Source: Sparassis latifolia (lineage: Eukaryota; Basidiomycota; Agaricomycetes; Polyporales; Sparassidaceae). Taken from it: a stretch of 64,000 nucleotides of DNA. The notes below the pieces were generated by a model. It was given only the letters and a program-made list of their open reading frames with translations, made no database searches and was not told where the DNA came from. The position numbers were made by a program, and so were the translations under genes. The stretch covers positions 496,001-560,000 of the forward strand of contig CM031557.1 of NCBI GenBank assembly GCA_018466975.1, read 5' to 3'. This document shows positions 1-10,669 of the stretch, piece after piece (within the stretch, counting starts at the first letter, position 1; every line of letters begins with the position of its first letter).

Positions 1-1203
1 AATGTCGATATCCCCGGTACACCAGCCTGATATAAATTTCTAGTACTATCTCGTGGAATGTGTACAGCACGCGCTCGTATGGCTCAACAATTGGCCGGCC
101 GGATTGAAACTCAACACCGAATTGAGCCAATTCTATTGCCACTCCTTGTTGGGTGTTGTGAGTGCCTGGAGCCGTACGTCTTGTTCTACCATCGTCAATA
201 CTTACAGCGAAGTGATCAGCCCGTAGACATCTTACAGTCGTTAACGCCGCACCTTCCTACTCTCATCTGGATGGTTGGAGCCATGGGCTGCTGTGGCATG
301 ACCATGGTCGTCTCTCTCCTCTCCGACTCCCTCTCTCTTCTGACTGCGCACCTATACATCTGTTACTTCATGTCGACCGCCATCTTCCGTCAACAATTGA
401 GTCTCGCTGGCTCTCTGTGGAACCTCTTCCGTGGTATGTCTAGCATTTGCATCCACTGACGGCTTCGACTCAGCTAGTGGCCAGGGAAACGGTACAACGT
501 GCTGCGTAACCGGTTGGACTCGTGGGACTACGACATGGACCAGCTCTTGCTCGGTACCATCCTCTTCACCCTGGTTGCTTTCCTCTACCCGACCATCTTT
601 ACCTACTATGCCCTGTTTGCTACCGTGAGTGCAGCTCCTGCCATGTATTGCCATGTATCTCACCTCATGTCACACTCGGCGCTTACAATTACCGTCAAAG
701 ACTCGCCTTGCAGTTATCATGATACACGCGACGCTCGATACTGTCTCCGCACTGCTCAACCACTTCCCTCTTTTTGCGCTCATGCTTCGATATAAGGACC
801 CGATGCGGATACCAGGTGGGTCGGTCTGGGTGGCGTGATATTGTATATCCTGACCAAGATATGCTACAGGACGAATAACCATCGCCCATTCTCCTTCGCA
901 GCTTGATAAATTCGTACTTGAGGTTGGTATGATTTCGTGCCTCGGAATATCTCCGCCGATCGCTCATTCTATTGTGCAGAACCAAGCGGCGCCCCTTTCA
1001 TCGATATTCGTGCATTATGGTCAGTGATTCCATGACCGCCCTCTCACATTCTGACCACAGGCAACTCCTTAGCCCATCTGGGATCGCGCCTGTACTCGTA
1101 TTACCATCCGCTCCGCCTCATGCGTCTTCTTATCACAGGCAGACGGATCACACCCATTCCCCGTTCTCTGATACGCTTCAGCATGATCGCGACGCGAACG
1201 TAG
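1..1203 (+). CDS. GPI1: GPI-GlcNAc transferase subunit Gpi1/PIG-Q, 5'-truncated by the window edge
   Basis: This is the C-terminal part of the multi-pass ER membrane subunit of the phosphatidylinositol N-acetylglucosaminyltransferase complex, which makes the first GPI-anchor intermediate. Exons that keep one frame are about 1-16, 44-173, 227-433, 485-624, 701-815, 870-922, 980-1019 and 1061-1203. The translation carries Gpi1 hallmarks in order: WPAGLKLNTEL, GCCGMTMVVSLLSD, SLWNLFRGKRYNVLRNR, DQLLLGTILFTLVAFLYPT, then HYGNSLAHLGSRLYSYYHP near the end. Several hydrophobic segments fit membrane helices. The 3' exons are tiny (53 and 40 nt), and one donor is weak (gttggt at 923). The start and the N-terminal half lie upstream of the window. 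Product identity is a confident motif match; the first exon boundary is a guess. Confidence 0.9.
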
Positions 1204-2477
1204 CGCTAGGCACATCGAGAGCTCGGAATATGGAGGATGTCATTCACACAACCCTGAAGGTCTGGCGGGTTCAGAGCCTTCGATGCGCATTTGCTGCACA
1301 TGGGCCACTGATATGCCTCCGCAGACGCTGTTTCGACAGTGAATGCGCCTGCTGAGATGGAACCTCGTCGCGCCCGTGGGTAATGGAGTTGCGAAGAGTG
1401 CCACCGATTACACAGAGGACACTGTAGCGGATCATCTCTGATCTATTGAGGTGTATTGACTAGCAACGACTAGGACAAGTTTAGAAATGTGTACTGGTCT
1501 AAATAATATAATCTGCTCAGGCCATCTCGGACGCCCGTATGCTCCAAGCCTTTCCACCTCCACTACTTTGGCACATGTGAGACACCATGAAGACTACTTG
1601 ACACTGTTCACCATCCAGTATGGTCTGTGCAATGAGTCTCTATTCCACTGTGTAGGAAGGCTGGAGTTGCTCGCTATAAGTATACGGTGCAGACATTGAA
1701 TTATGGAGGAGGGTGATACAACCTTCACATGACCGCAGAAAAAACTTTTCATAAACAGAGTATATATATAATTAATATGTGTCGGAGAAGCATATCGAGA
1801 AGCTAGAAACTAGCCAGAAAAAAACTACAAAACCACAGCACCCAGGATTCCCGCGTGGTCCCCCACCGTGGTACTAACTGGGCGGCACTTCGGTTAACTG
1901 CGCAGATCGGACGGGATGCGGTGCTTTCGAAGTCCTATGGCCGTGGATAGCGACTATAGCTAGAGAATCAATATAAAGGGTTCAGGAGAATTCTGAATCC
2001 TCAAAAGTACGACACTCGGTCAAGATGGTTCTTCTGCGTCCACCACCACGAGTCTACTTTTAATTATTATTCTCTTCTTTTCAGAGTTCATCATTGCAGA
2101 ATCATATTTCTGTGGAACTTGTTTAGAAGTCTGAGCTCGCGATTTTCTAGTTCACCCCACCGAAACATGAGCTCAAATGCCTCTGAATTTGTCACAGGCT
2201 AAAAAAAATTCCGCAGAAAGCTGAGAATCCAGTTTGTCGGTTTCCATACCGTCCATCGACGGAGATGCACCAGATCGGTACATACATACAAGTGGGGAAC
2301 GGAGGCGCTCGAGAAAGCAAAGCTATCTACTGGCTAAGCGCGTTTGGTCCGCACGGTTAAGAAGATGCGCATCTTATGAATGGCCCCACGGGGGCTGCGG
2401 AGATACTAATAGTAAGCTTCAGGCATCGGATCAGGCACAGCGACTCAGACTCCCTGCGCCCTTAAGCTGTCCCAGCC
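1204..2477. other. Intergenic DNA without a recognisable gene
   Basis: Apart from the possible relic near 1.4 kb I see no coding signal. The stretch contains an AT-rich run with TATATATAATTAATAT around 1760-1780. It separates the end of GPI1 from the SSP411-like relic. Confidence 0.5.
1340..1450 (+). pseudogene. Possible second decayed SSP411-like splice-junction relic
   Basis: About 70 bp here (around 1390-1460) resemble the 3' side of the clearer SSP411 relic about 1.25 kb downstream: an intron-like stretch ending in a cacag acceptor, then codons reading EDTVADHL, against DDAVMHHL in the other copy. I estimate roughly 70% identity by eye. No longer open frame survives. It could equally be an unrelated degenerate repeat. 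Confidence 0.25.
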
Positions 2478-2760
2478 CCCTTGCACGTCCCGCGACGCGT
2501 CCGGAGTCCGGAGGGCGGGTTTTACAGTGCCAAAGATGCGGACTCACTCCCATCCGCCGACAGCACAGTCAAGGACGGTGCCCTCTACTTGAAGTTCTAC
2601 ACATGGAGCCCAAGGGAGCTGGAAGAGCTGCTGGGTGAGTCCGCAGACTTACAAAGAGCTCTGCCGATTGCACAGATGACGCTGTAATGCATCATCTGGT
2701 CTTTTTAGTGCGATATATTGACTCTAGGTCGGGGAGGGGATTGAAAGCCGATTACGCCCA
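2478..2760 (+). pseudogene. Relic of an SSP411/YyaL-type (thioredoxin-fold, DUF255) protein
   Basis: One frame reads SPEGGFYSAKDADSLPSAD, then DGALYLKFYTWSPRELEELLG, directly followed by an intact GTGAGT donor at about 2635. SPEGGFYSAxDADS and the WxxxELxxLLG segment are typical of the SSP411/spermatogenesis-associated protein 20/YyaL family, which joins a thioredoxin-like domain to an (alpha/alpha)6 barrel. Upstream, SRDAS continues in another frame, which indicates a frameshift. After an acceptor near 2676 the frame DDAVMHHL continues briefly. The full-length family is about 700 residues and only about 80 codons remain, with no start and no N-terminal domain. This is therefore a remnant, not a gene. 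The family call rests on motif memory only. Confidence 0.6.
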
Positions 2761-2905
2761 GTGAAGCAAAATGACCAGCGTAGCGATTGCGAGCAGAACA
2801 TCTGAGATCGAATTCGAGGAGCCTGCGCTTGTAAATAAGAGTCTAATGCAAAGACCTGTGGTTAATATACTCAATATTGCACCCAGATGAGATACACCAC
2901 GGGAC

Positions 2906-4552
2906 TCAGACGACATCTTCGACCTTCCCTTGTGCCTCAAGAGAGATTCTCTCTTGTTTCCGGATGGCTGCAAAACCAGGGAGGTATTCCTCGATCTCCC
3001 GCCAAGGATTTTTCGGATCATTCAACTCTCCGGGGTAGTATCCAGCAATCTCCTGCAGGTTAGGAAAGAGATCGGACAAGAAGGACGCTATTTGTGCAGG
3101 GCCAGCAGTGCAACGGCCACCACAGTGCAACTGTGTGACGCGGTCGTTCGAGTGTCCACCCCCAGGCCTCAGCCGCGTGTAGCCATCTCCAACCGTGAAG
3201 GCTATCGGAAGGGATAGCACAGAGAGCGTTGGACACTGCTTCACCAACGGGACGAGGCCCTGCAGCGTGATGGCAGAGTGCTGCTCCCATGAAGTCACGA
3301 GCGGATTGTAGATTAGACACAGCTCCTCCAGATGAGGCCATGACGATGCCATATCCTGCAAGTCGCTATTATCCATTTCTAGAGGGCTATCCGTCATTAT
3401 CGTGAGATTTTTCATCTTGTGAAAGTCGTATAACGATCGGAGAGACGCTTGTGCAACAACTTCGTCGGAAGGATGCCCCTTACGGGCGTTAAAACTGGTA
3501 TGTATGAGGATGCTCTCGAGCGATTCCCAAGAACAATGGTCATGGACGACTTCCAATAATTGCCCGACGGAAGCGGCATGGAGGACATCAAAGGATACGC
3601 TTCGGATGTTCCTGAGAGACAGCGCACTCACCACAGTGACGCAAACGGTGATGCTGGAGGTAGATAGTGAGAATTCCTTGAGTGCTGTGAATGGGAAATA
3701 GTGTGGGGAACCTGGCCCGGGAAGGGGGTATAACGGCTGAGGAATTGTTTTAAGGCACAGTTCAAGATTCTCGAGATGAGGCATCTGGCCTAGGATAGCG
3801 AAGATTTCCACAGAGAGTGGTTCACCTGAAGTGTAGGAAAAGGTACGTAAATCCGGGAAGTCTGCGATTTGCTCCAGCGGTTTGGAATAATCGTTCGACC
3901 AGTCCTGAAAATTGAGATAGATGGACTGCAGAGGCGCTGCAAGATACCTAAGATGCGATAATACGGACGCGAGAGCTGGGGCGGTGATGGGCCTGGTGGA
4001 TGTAACTTGCAGAAGGTTAAGTTTGGGCCCTAAGAACATGATACAGTACGTGAAAGCGCTCCCTCCAGACCATCCAAGTTGAGTGATGTTGGGAAGAGGC
4101 GGAGTGGATAATCGGAAGAGGCTTAACGCTTTGAAAACATTTGATCCAACGGTCACGTTTGGAGATATCCAAGGTGAAGGAATTTTTTCGTAACGAGACA
4201 AAGTCAAAGCCCGTATACGGTGCGCATAATAATCGAAACGCTCCCAATCGCTAGCAAGCAATGGCCTAGTAAATGACTAAATGAACACTTGTGTAGATTA
4301 GATCGATAACTTGTGAAAAATCTGAAGCTTTACCAATTTGCCATCATCCTCTGTCCACAAGTCGGCAGGCATACATTTGATGAGATTGGCGAGACCGAAT
4401 TGACCGTACCAGAGCACATCGAGGGAGACATTGTGAAATACGCGGCTTGTCCTTGCGAGCCTAGCGAGACTAGAAGTATCCTGAGGGCTACCTGGCGGAC
4501 CCGTGTCGATGATGAGAGAGACGATCTCTGGAATGAGGAAACAGCGATGCAT
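2906..4552 (-). CDS. F-box-like / leucine-rich protein, paralogue 1
   Basis: Two exons (4334-4552 and 2906-4276) give about 530 residues. The N terminus MHRCFLIPEIVSLIID, followed by LARLARTSRVFHNVSLDVLW, fits a basidiomycete F-box that would dock on Skp1 of an SCF ubiquitin ligase. The long C-terminal exon shows LRR-like periodicity (FPDLRTFSYTSGEP, MPHLENLELCLKTI, WPHLEELCLIYNP). A close paralogue lies at 43.7-45.3 kb with the same intron position and the same exon-2 start (SFTR, then DW.RF.YYA.RIR). I chose the inner ATG at 4552 because it aligns with the MHRC start of that paralogue; an in-frame ATG eight codons earlier (4576) is possible. The target substrate is unknown. F-box assignment is by pattern, and the LRR part is divergent. 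Confidence 0.8.
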
Positions 4553-4994
4553 GTCCGTTTGGAAACCCGCCAGCACGAGAAAGTAAATGGCTTTCCAGGA
4601 TCTTTCAAGGACAAGCGTTGTGTAATATAACGCGAAACACTGTGCTGTTGCTAAGATTAGTCCCTCATGATAGCGTAACCGACGTATTGCTCACGGTATG
4701 ACCCCAACGTCAAAAGTAGCCGTCAGTAAGGGCTATTCAAGTATAATAAAGCCTAGGAAACGTTCGCTCGAATGATAGGAGTATGCAGGACGTAGTAGCA
4801 AACATCACAGTTGGGGGTGTGACACACGTGTGACTAGCGGCCACACGTCGTGACGTTTCGCGTCTTGAGCGCAAAGAATTCAGTGGTAGATTTCGGTCCT
4901 CAGCTTCAATAATTACATCCGTGACCCATCCGTAAATCATAGATCATATACTGCACATGGTGTATCAACAAGATCCATATAAGTATGCCTCACC
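4553..4994. promoter_or_regulatory. F-box 1 upstream region with the CGTGTGTCACAC motif
   Basis: This 440-bp stretch lies upstream of the F-box gene and downstream of CTP1. It carries GTGTGACACACG at 4817-4828, the reverse complement of CGTGTGTCACAC, about 265 bp upstream of the F-box ATG and in its sense orientation. The same 12-mer occurs upstream of the F-box paralogue and of the gene ending at 47913. A regulatory role is inferred from recurrence only. Confidence 0.4.
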
Positions 4995-7268
4995 CTATCG
5001 ACGCTTCTTGTACTTCCCGCCATTGCTATGAGACAAATGCGTGAGCTCTGAGCAGAAAAGCAATGCTACTGCGACTTACTTTGCCTCCATCTCAACCTTC
5101 CTGCGTTTCTGTTCGTGCATCTCCCGCGCTTGCTCATTGATCGCAGCCACTTCCTGAGTGTCAGGGAAGCCAATGATCCAGTACTTGGGCGGCGTCTTCG
5201 GGCCCTCCCACTGATGGCGGTGTCGCGATATCTCATTCTGATGCTTGACAATTGCAGCTCGCTTCTTCTGCGCCGCCTCGTCCAAGTCGTCGTCGAAATC
5301 TGCATCGAGGGGTTGAGTTGCATGCGAAGATGATGCTTTGGAGGGTGTCGACACTGGGGAGCGCCACAATGGAGGTTTTTGCCGAGGAGGTGATGGGCCA
5401 ATATTCTCATAATACTGTCAAATAGGGTTTGGACAACGTCTTCCACTACCCAGGGACACTTACGTCACGACAATTCATGCAGTTCTCCCCGTGAAGACAC
5501 TTCCTCTGTTTCTTGTTGCGAACAACCTCGGCGTACGGGAAGTCGCGCCCGTCATTCTGGGCGGGGTTGATCTGATAGACGGAATTGACAGTTGTCTCCC
5601 TAACACTGAAACACTCGTAAATTAAGGTGGACTCAGGAAAAAGATCAGCACTCACTTGCTGGCGGCGTATCTGCCCCTACCCTTGAACGCCGAGTAGTCC
5701 GACGGGTATCGTTTCGTAGAGCCTGTTCCTGGAACATTTTCTTTATCTCCGCTCCCATTCGCCTTCGGTGTACCGGTAGCACTATGCTGGGACGTCTTAG
5801 ACGTACGCTGGCGATGTGTCGCATCTTCTGAAATCGACTCAGGCACAGAAGCTGACGCGCGTCGGGGGCGGGGCGAACGCTTTGGACTTGGCCTAGGTGA
5901 CGACCGCACCTTGCGAAGTGGAGACCTCGCGGAGATCAACTGCAGACCTAGCTGGGTGTGATATACAGGCTCGGGTGCTGAACAGGCGTACGTCAACACA
6001 TACACCACACACAGTATCGAAGTACACACCTTGAGAATCATCTTCGGTCTCCGAAGACATGGCCTCCTCGAATGTTCGCTTACGGGACGTAGTTACCGGC
6101 GACGGAGGTGCGGGGCCGGCCTTGACTTGCATTGGTAGAGCCTCACCGGTAGCCTTAGCCTCGTTGCAATAATGCGCTGAGAACACATCATCGTGCCCTC
6201 CTGCTCAAAGGTTAATGGACTGGAAGGCGGACCACTCACCGACGGATGGCGTCGCGTGCTCGTCTTTGACGTGATTCTCGTCCATCGATTCCACGTCCGT
6301 ACTCAGACGGGGCCCGATCTTCTTGAACTGACGACGAATTCTCAGAACGCGTCTCCACTCGTCCTTCTTCTTGTCGCCCGTGAGATGCGCGGGAGATTCA
6401 TTCTCTAGGTCGCACATCCACTGCTTGAACTCTCGCCACTTCTTGTAGTCCGTCTTGTACTTCTCGTCGCTGCGCCCTTTCGTCGCACGGAGCGCGTCGT
6501 ACTTGCGTTGCAGCTCCCGCAGTTCGAGGCACACGAGGGGAGACACTTCGGGTTTGAAATGAGTTAAAGTAGTATCTGTTGGCATGAATACATCCGGGCT
6601 TGGCGCGTCCTCATCAAGGCGAGTGTGTGAGCAACTAGAAAGAGGGGTGATGTCCTGAAGCGTCCGACTGCAGCAGAGTCCTTTAGTGTACATTCAAGTA
6701 AAGTTTTACTGTAGGCATACCTGCTCTTCCCAGACGTCACAAGAGTTTGTAGCCCAGTCACCACAGGCGGTGACGGTGACTTGGCTTTCTCTTCAGCATT
6801 GATCTCTTGCACTTCAAGTCTCTCCTTCAGTGCATTATTCTCTGCTTCGGCATTTGAGAGCCGAAGTATCAATTCTTCATTCTCCTTCTGCGCCGCCTCG
6901 GCTACTTCCCGAGCGTCTTTCAACGCCACTTGCGCAAGCTTGTTGAGCTGTACAGACTTCTCCAGTTCACTCTCTAGCTCCTCTATGCGTGTAGATACAT
7001 CCTTCAGGAAGTCGCGATTGTAGACCTTCGGCTGCGCAGCGATGGCTGCTTCGGCCTCTTCTACGCTGTCAAAGCCCATTTTGCTCGCCAAACGATGCCC
7101 ACGCTGCAACTCCATGAAGGCCTGCTTCCTCAGTTCGTCATTGCTAAACTGAAGGTTGCGTATCTGAAAGACTAACTCGATGCTATCTCGAAAGCAGGAC
7201 GAAGTAAGTCTCACCTTCTTCTCAAGTTCTTTGTTCGCATTCGATGGACCTGCTGGGGTCCGGGCCAT
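4995..7268 (-). CDS. CTP1: CtIP/Sae2/Ctp1 DNA-end-resection protein
   Basis: This is the cofactor that stimulates the Mre11-Rad50-Nbs1/Xrs2 endonuclease at double-strand breaks, in the nucleus. Eight exons (7215-7268, 6721-7163, 6240-6634, 6030-6200, 5656-5977, 5464-5605, 5080-5414, 4995-5025) sum to 1893 nt, about 630 residues. The N-terminal third is a coiled coil (KELEKKIRNLQFSNDEL through repeated ELESELEKSVQLNKL), the usual oligomerisation module. The middle is basic and Ser/Pro-rich (RSSPRPSPKRSPRPRR). The C terminus has the diagnostic Sae2/Ctp1 domain: FKGRGRYA, VYQINPAQN, the Cys cluster CLHGENCMNCRDYY, PPLWRSP, then EISRHRHQWE (RHR motif), TPPKYW and IGFPDTQEV. The last exon is only 31 nt and encodes a basic KYKKRR tail. 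All junctions are GT-AG with matching phases. This is a strong identification. Confidence 0.93.
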
Positions 7269-7663
7269 TACTCCGGAACCGGAGGCCCTTATATCCCTCT
7301 GAGGACGAGGATATAACGCTGATTTGACTGCAGATGGTGTAATCTAAAGAGAGTCTGGTGCCAAACGTGTGTGACCCGACCCAGCACTTGCGAATCGATT
7401 CCCGAAGAGAGAGTTGAGGGATTAATGTGCAACCCTCGTGGCAGAACTTGAACTTGGGGCTAATGTAAAATTCCTGAACGAATGGATTCCTGACCTGTCA
7501 GGGTACAAAGTAGTGGTGAAAGTGGTCAAGACAAAGGCGACCGTGATCCCACGTATAGGCGCCCGTAAGTGGAACGGTCACCTGCTCCGTGTCGCGCGGC
7601 TTCCGTCGCGTCTCGTGCACGGCTCAGAGATGGCACACCAACACGCAACGATATGACCGAAAG
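7269..7663. other. CTP1 upstream region, no gene seen
   Basis: No conserved frame was found between the CTP1 start and the left inverted repeat of the adjacent MITE-like element. It presumably contains the CTP1 promoter, but I could not single out a core element. Confidence 0.4.
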
Positions 7664-8069
7664 TGGATGCCTTCCCGTAGGATTTGGAGCACTTCTAAAT
7701 CACAAAGCGGACTGCGAAACACCCCACTGTGTCGGAACAGCAGGATTTGTGAAACCGTAGCGTCGCAACATGATGATGATCAAACCAAGTTCTAGAGGGT
7801 CGGAGGACGAGCGGCAGCATGATGTAAGCAATATGCAGCACCAAATATAGGCAAAGATGGGCATTGCGAGTGGGCGGAGATCGAAATCATCGTTTAGAGA
7901 GACGTTTAGAATCTGGAAGGGGGGGTCGACCCCCCCTTCCAGATATAAGGTTTACAAAGAGCTCACCTTGCTCTCACGGTATGCGGAGATCAATTTGCCG
8001 ACGTGCCGGCCAGATTTAGAGACGAAATTTAGTTTAGAACGTTTCTAAACGGCTACGGGAAGGCATCCA
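7664..8069. mobile_element. MITE-like element with 17-bp terminal inverted repeats
   Basis: TGGATGCCTTCCCGTAG at 7664-7680 is repeated exactly in inverted orientation at 8053-8069. Weaker complementarity continues inward (TTCTAAA-type blocks), giving a non-coding unit of about 406 bp. No clear target-site duplication is visible at the edges and no transposase frame lies inside. TTTAGA-type blocks recur in the right half, including next to the central palindrome. A non-autonomous DNA transposon is the simplest reading; the superfamily is undetermined. Confidence 0.65.
7911..7944. repeat. Perfect 34-bp palindrome
   Basis: A spacer-free palindrome runs from ATCTGGAA through seven G, the centre TCGA and seven C to TTCCAGAT. 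All 17 base pairs match. It lies within the MITE-like element and would extrude as a perfect hairpin. Confidence 0.95.
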
Positions 8070-8275
8070 GTTACAAGTCGTCAAAATGCTCTCTAACACC
8101 TGACGGTTCGGTGGATCCAGATGAATACTAGCGTTATTACTGACAAATAAACATCCATTCCGAGTAACATTGCAGACAAATCTCCGAAGCCGAAACTCGG
8201 GTATTCCAACGGAGAGTACAATCATCGTACATTCCCCACAGGCCCATTTACCAAATTCTTTCAGAGTCGAACTCA

Positions 8276-10602
8276 TCAGGCACCATCGACATTTGTGCCG
8301 TTTTCCGCCGTACACTGGTACCACACACTGCACAGTGGGTAAATCCCGGCCGGTTCGTCTCCCGCATCCTGCAGGAGCAGGGCCACGACGCCGTGCACTG
8401 GGACGTCGGTAGCGGTGAAATTGCGGACCGCTGTACCATTATCTGTGTGCGTCCATAGATCCTGCATGAACAGCAGATGATGAACAGTGCCACGAACGAG
8501 ACTCGAATAAGACTTACGCGAACGGCATACTGGCGACCAGCACGGATCCACGGCGACTCAGTGAGATTGAAGAACATGTCTGCCGGCTCATCGAGAGTAT
8601 TCAGGAGCATGAACACGGTGCCGTTCTCGCTCGGCCCGCTCCAGTACTGCGCGGGGTACGAGTCATTGCTCGTCCAGTCAGCCTGAGACGCGGCGAGACT
8701 CTTCAGCGAGATGATCCTGCTTGGCAGAAACGTATGGACGTACGTTGAGGCCCCATCGGAAGGGAGAGATACTCGTGCCAACGACGGAGTCTTGGTTGAT
8801 ATTGACTATTTCGCTGTTCGACAGGATCTCGAGCGTCTCTGGAGTGATCGCAGAAAGCTATGCAGTCTCCAGTTAGACTCGCTAAAGAGCATAGTATCAG
8901 GACTGACATTCGTGCCAATCAGGAGCGGCGACTTCATGAGTGCCCAAGCCGTGAAGTGGGTTTTGGTCTCGTCGTATGTCAAGATGCCGTTTCCACTGAA
9001 CCACCATCTGCGCATCAGAAACCTCGTCAACCCTGTGGTCAGATGCACCTACACTTCGAGCTGTGGCGTAATTAGCCTACTCGTACTTCACCAACACGCA
9101 ATGAACAGACGTACGATGTCCATGTCATTCCTGCCGTAGTAGTTGGTTGCTTGCGTGATGAACGAGGCGCTGTCCACGACCACTCATCAGTGCTTTCTTC
9201 ACAACCATAATCATGCGCATATACGCACAAGTTGATGATGCTGGCAATTGAAGCCCAGTTGGCCTCAATATCACCGTCAACCTGCATCACTTTAGCCAGT
9301 CACTCTTCTTACCGGAATATAGCGAGACTCACCCGCCAGCTATGGCCCACCTGCGCACCCCAACTGATGCAAACACATTAATACTATGAACTGCACTGAT
9401 AGTCAGACCTACAGCCAGACTTGGCTCTGCCAACCACGGGATCAGCCATGCATAACATCCAGATAGGCGTTGCTACTCACCCATCCCCACTGGCACAAAG
9501 AGTAGATGATCGGGGTTTGACCAGACTCGAGCGAGAGCTGGATTAACGCGTCCGACATCCGCTGGTACTCTGGAATATGCGCGTACAGTCAGCCCCATGT
9601 AACAAACGAATTGCAAGCTTCGACGAATTGGGAGCGAGACTTACTGCCGAGCGTCCCCTGGAGGATGATATCGTCGAACGGGATCGCGCAGTTGTCCCAC
9701 CTGAATCATCAATCGTATGAGTGTCGCATGATAGCCAGTACACAAATGAAAGACCTACTTGAGGTAATCGAAGCCCCAACCTTGGTATGTTGCTGCGTCA
9801 ATCGCCTCATTTTCGAACCCACCGGGGTAACCAGCGCAAGTGAACCATCCGGAGTCACCATACTAACGCAAGCCGATGCATCTTTATACATGAAATTTAG
9901 GCTCGAACGTAAGTAACTTACAATGCCAGCCTGGCTGTGAGACGTGTCACGCGGTCAGAATTGGAGATCAAGGACATGGGAAAGAGAGGAACGCACAAGC
10001 CCATTGCGTGCAGCTGGGCGGTCATATTATTGAACCCGCTCGGGAACCTTGTCGTGTCTGGCCAGACCTGAGATTACGCGCACAGATTGGAGAATCCGTC
10101 TACACGCACCAGGGACGAGTAGCCCTTCGGCGCTGCGATTTTTTTCGGCCCAGCAGTCATCCAGGTTCACATGCGTGTAGCCAACGTCCTGCATATGTTC
10201 TACCGTCAGAACAAACAAAAATGATGCACGCGTCACTGTCATACCTGTAATCCAAGCGACTTCATGAGCGATGCAGTGGTCAGAATCGTGTTCTCGTCGA
10301 TGTCGCACTGCGGAGCAGGTCAGCGTTAGAACCCATCCCAAGAATGAGACTCGTAACTTACTGCATAAGCATTCCACGCTTGTTACGACGCGGTCATCAA
10401 AAAAATTTAAGAACGAATGAGCACGAAGCACGCACTATTGTACCCCAACGCTGCCAGATAGAAACGTTCAGCTGACTCCAAAATGCATGACCGTGACTGT
10501 TGACGCACCTGGCAACTTTGCCACGCCATTGCTCAACGCCCGCACCGCCGGGAAGCCAGCTAGCAGAGCCGTAAACGCAACGACGACGAAACTGTAAACC
10601 AT
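8276..10602 (-). CDS. Secreted alpha-galactosidase, glycoside hydrolase family 27
   Basis: The enzyme would hydrolyse terminal alpha-1,6-galactose from galactomannan or raffinose-type sugars outside the cell. It starts with a signal peptide ([16 protein letters not shown], cleavage near AVRA|LSNG). GH27 landmarks follow in order: [56 protein letters not shown] (nucleophile Asp), [19 protein letters not shown], then a DGDI segment with the acid/base Asp, RNDMDI and [17 protein letters not shown], then a beta-sandwich end. Nineteen exons sum to 1290 nt, about 429 residues, normal for the family. Exons of 15, 17, 13, 14 and 8 nt (at 10436, 10362, 9922, 9413 and 9053) are needed to keep the motifs in frame. 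The nucleophile motif has Trp where Tyr (KYDNC) is usual. The donor near 8904-8908 is the least certain boundary. Confidence 0.92.
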
Positions 10603-10661
10603 CGCAAGATAGGAGGCACCGCAAATACAGCGCGTTACGCCCATATATCCAGCCCCGACTG

Positions 10662-10669
10662 TATTTATA
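10662..10669 (-). promoter_or_regulatory. TATA box of the alpha-galactosidase gene
   Basis: TATAAATA on the minus strand lies about 60 bp upstream of the ATG at 10602, a normal spacing for a fungal core promoter. Confidence 0.6.

Noticed and set aside
2234..2638. 134-codon plus-strand frame overlapping the SSP411 relic
   Set aside because: It is out of frame with the recognisable SSP411 motif and has no similarity of its own.
9045..9060. Apparent stop after CTCGAAGTG in the alpha-galactosidase
   Set aside because: CTCGAAGT is an 8-nt exon; splicing into TGGAAACGG gives LEVGNG and removes the stop.
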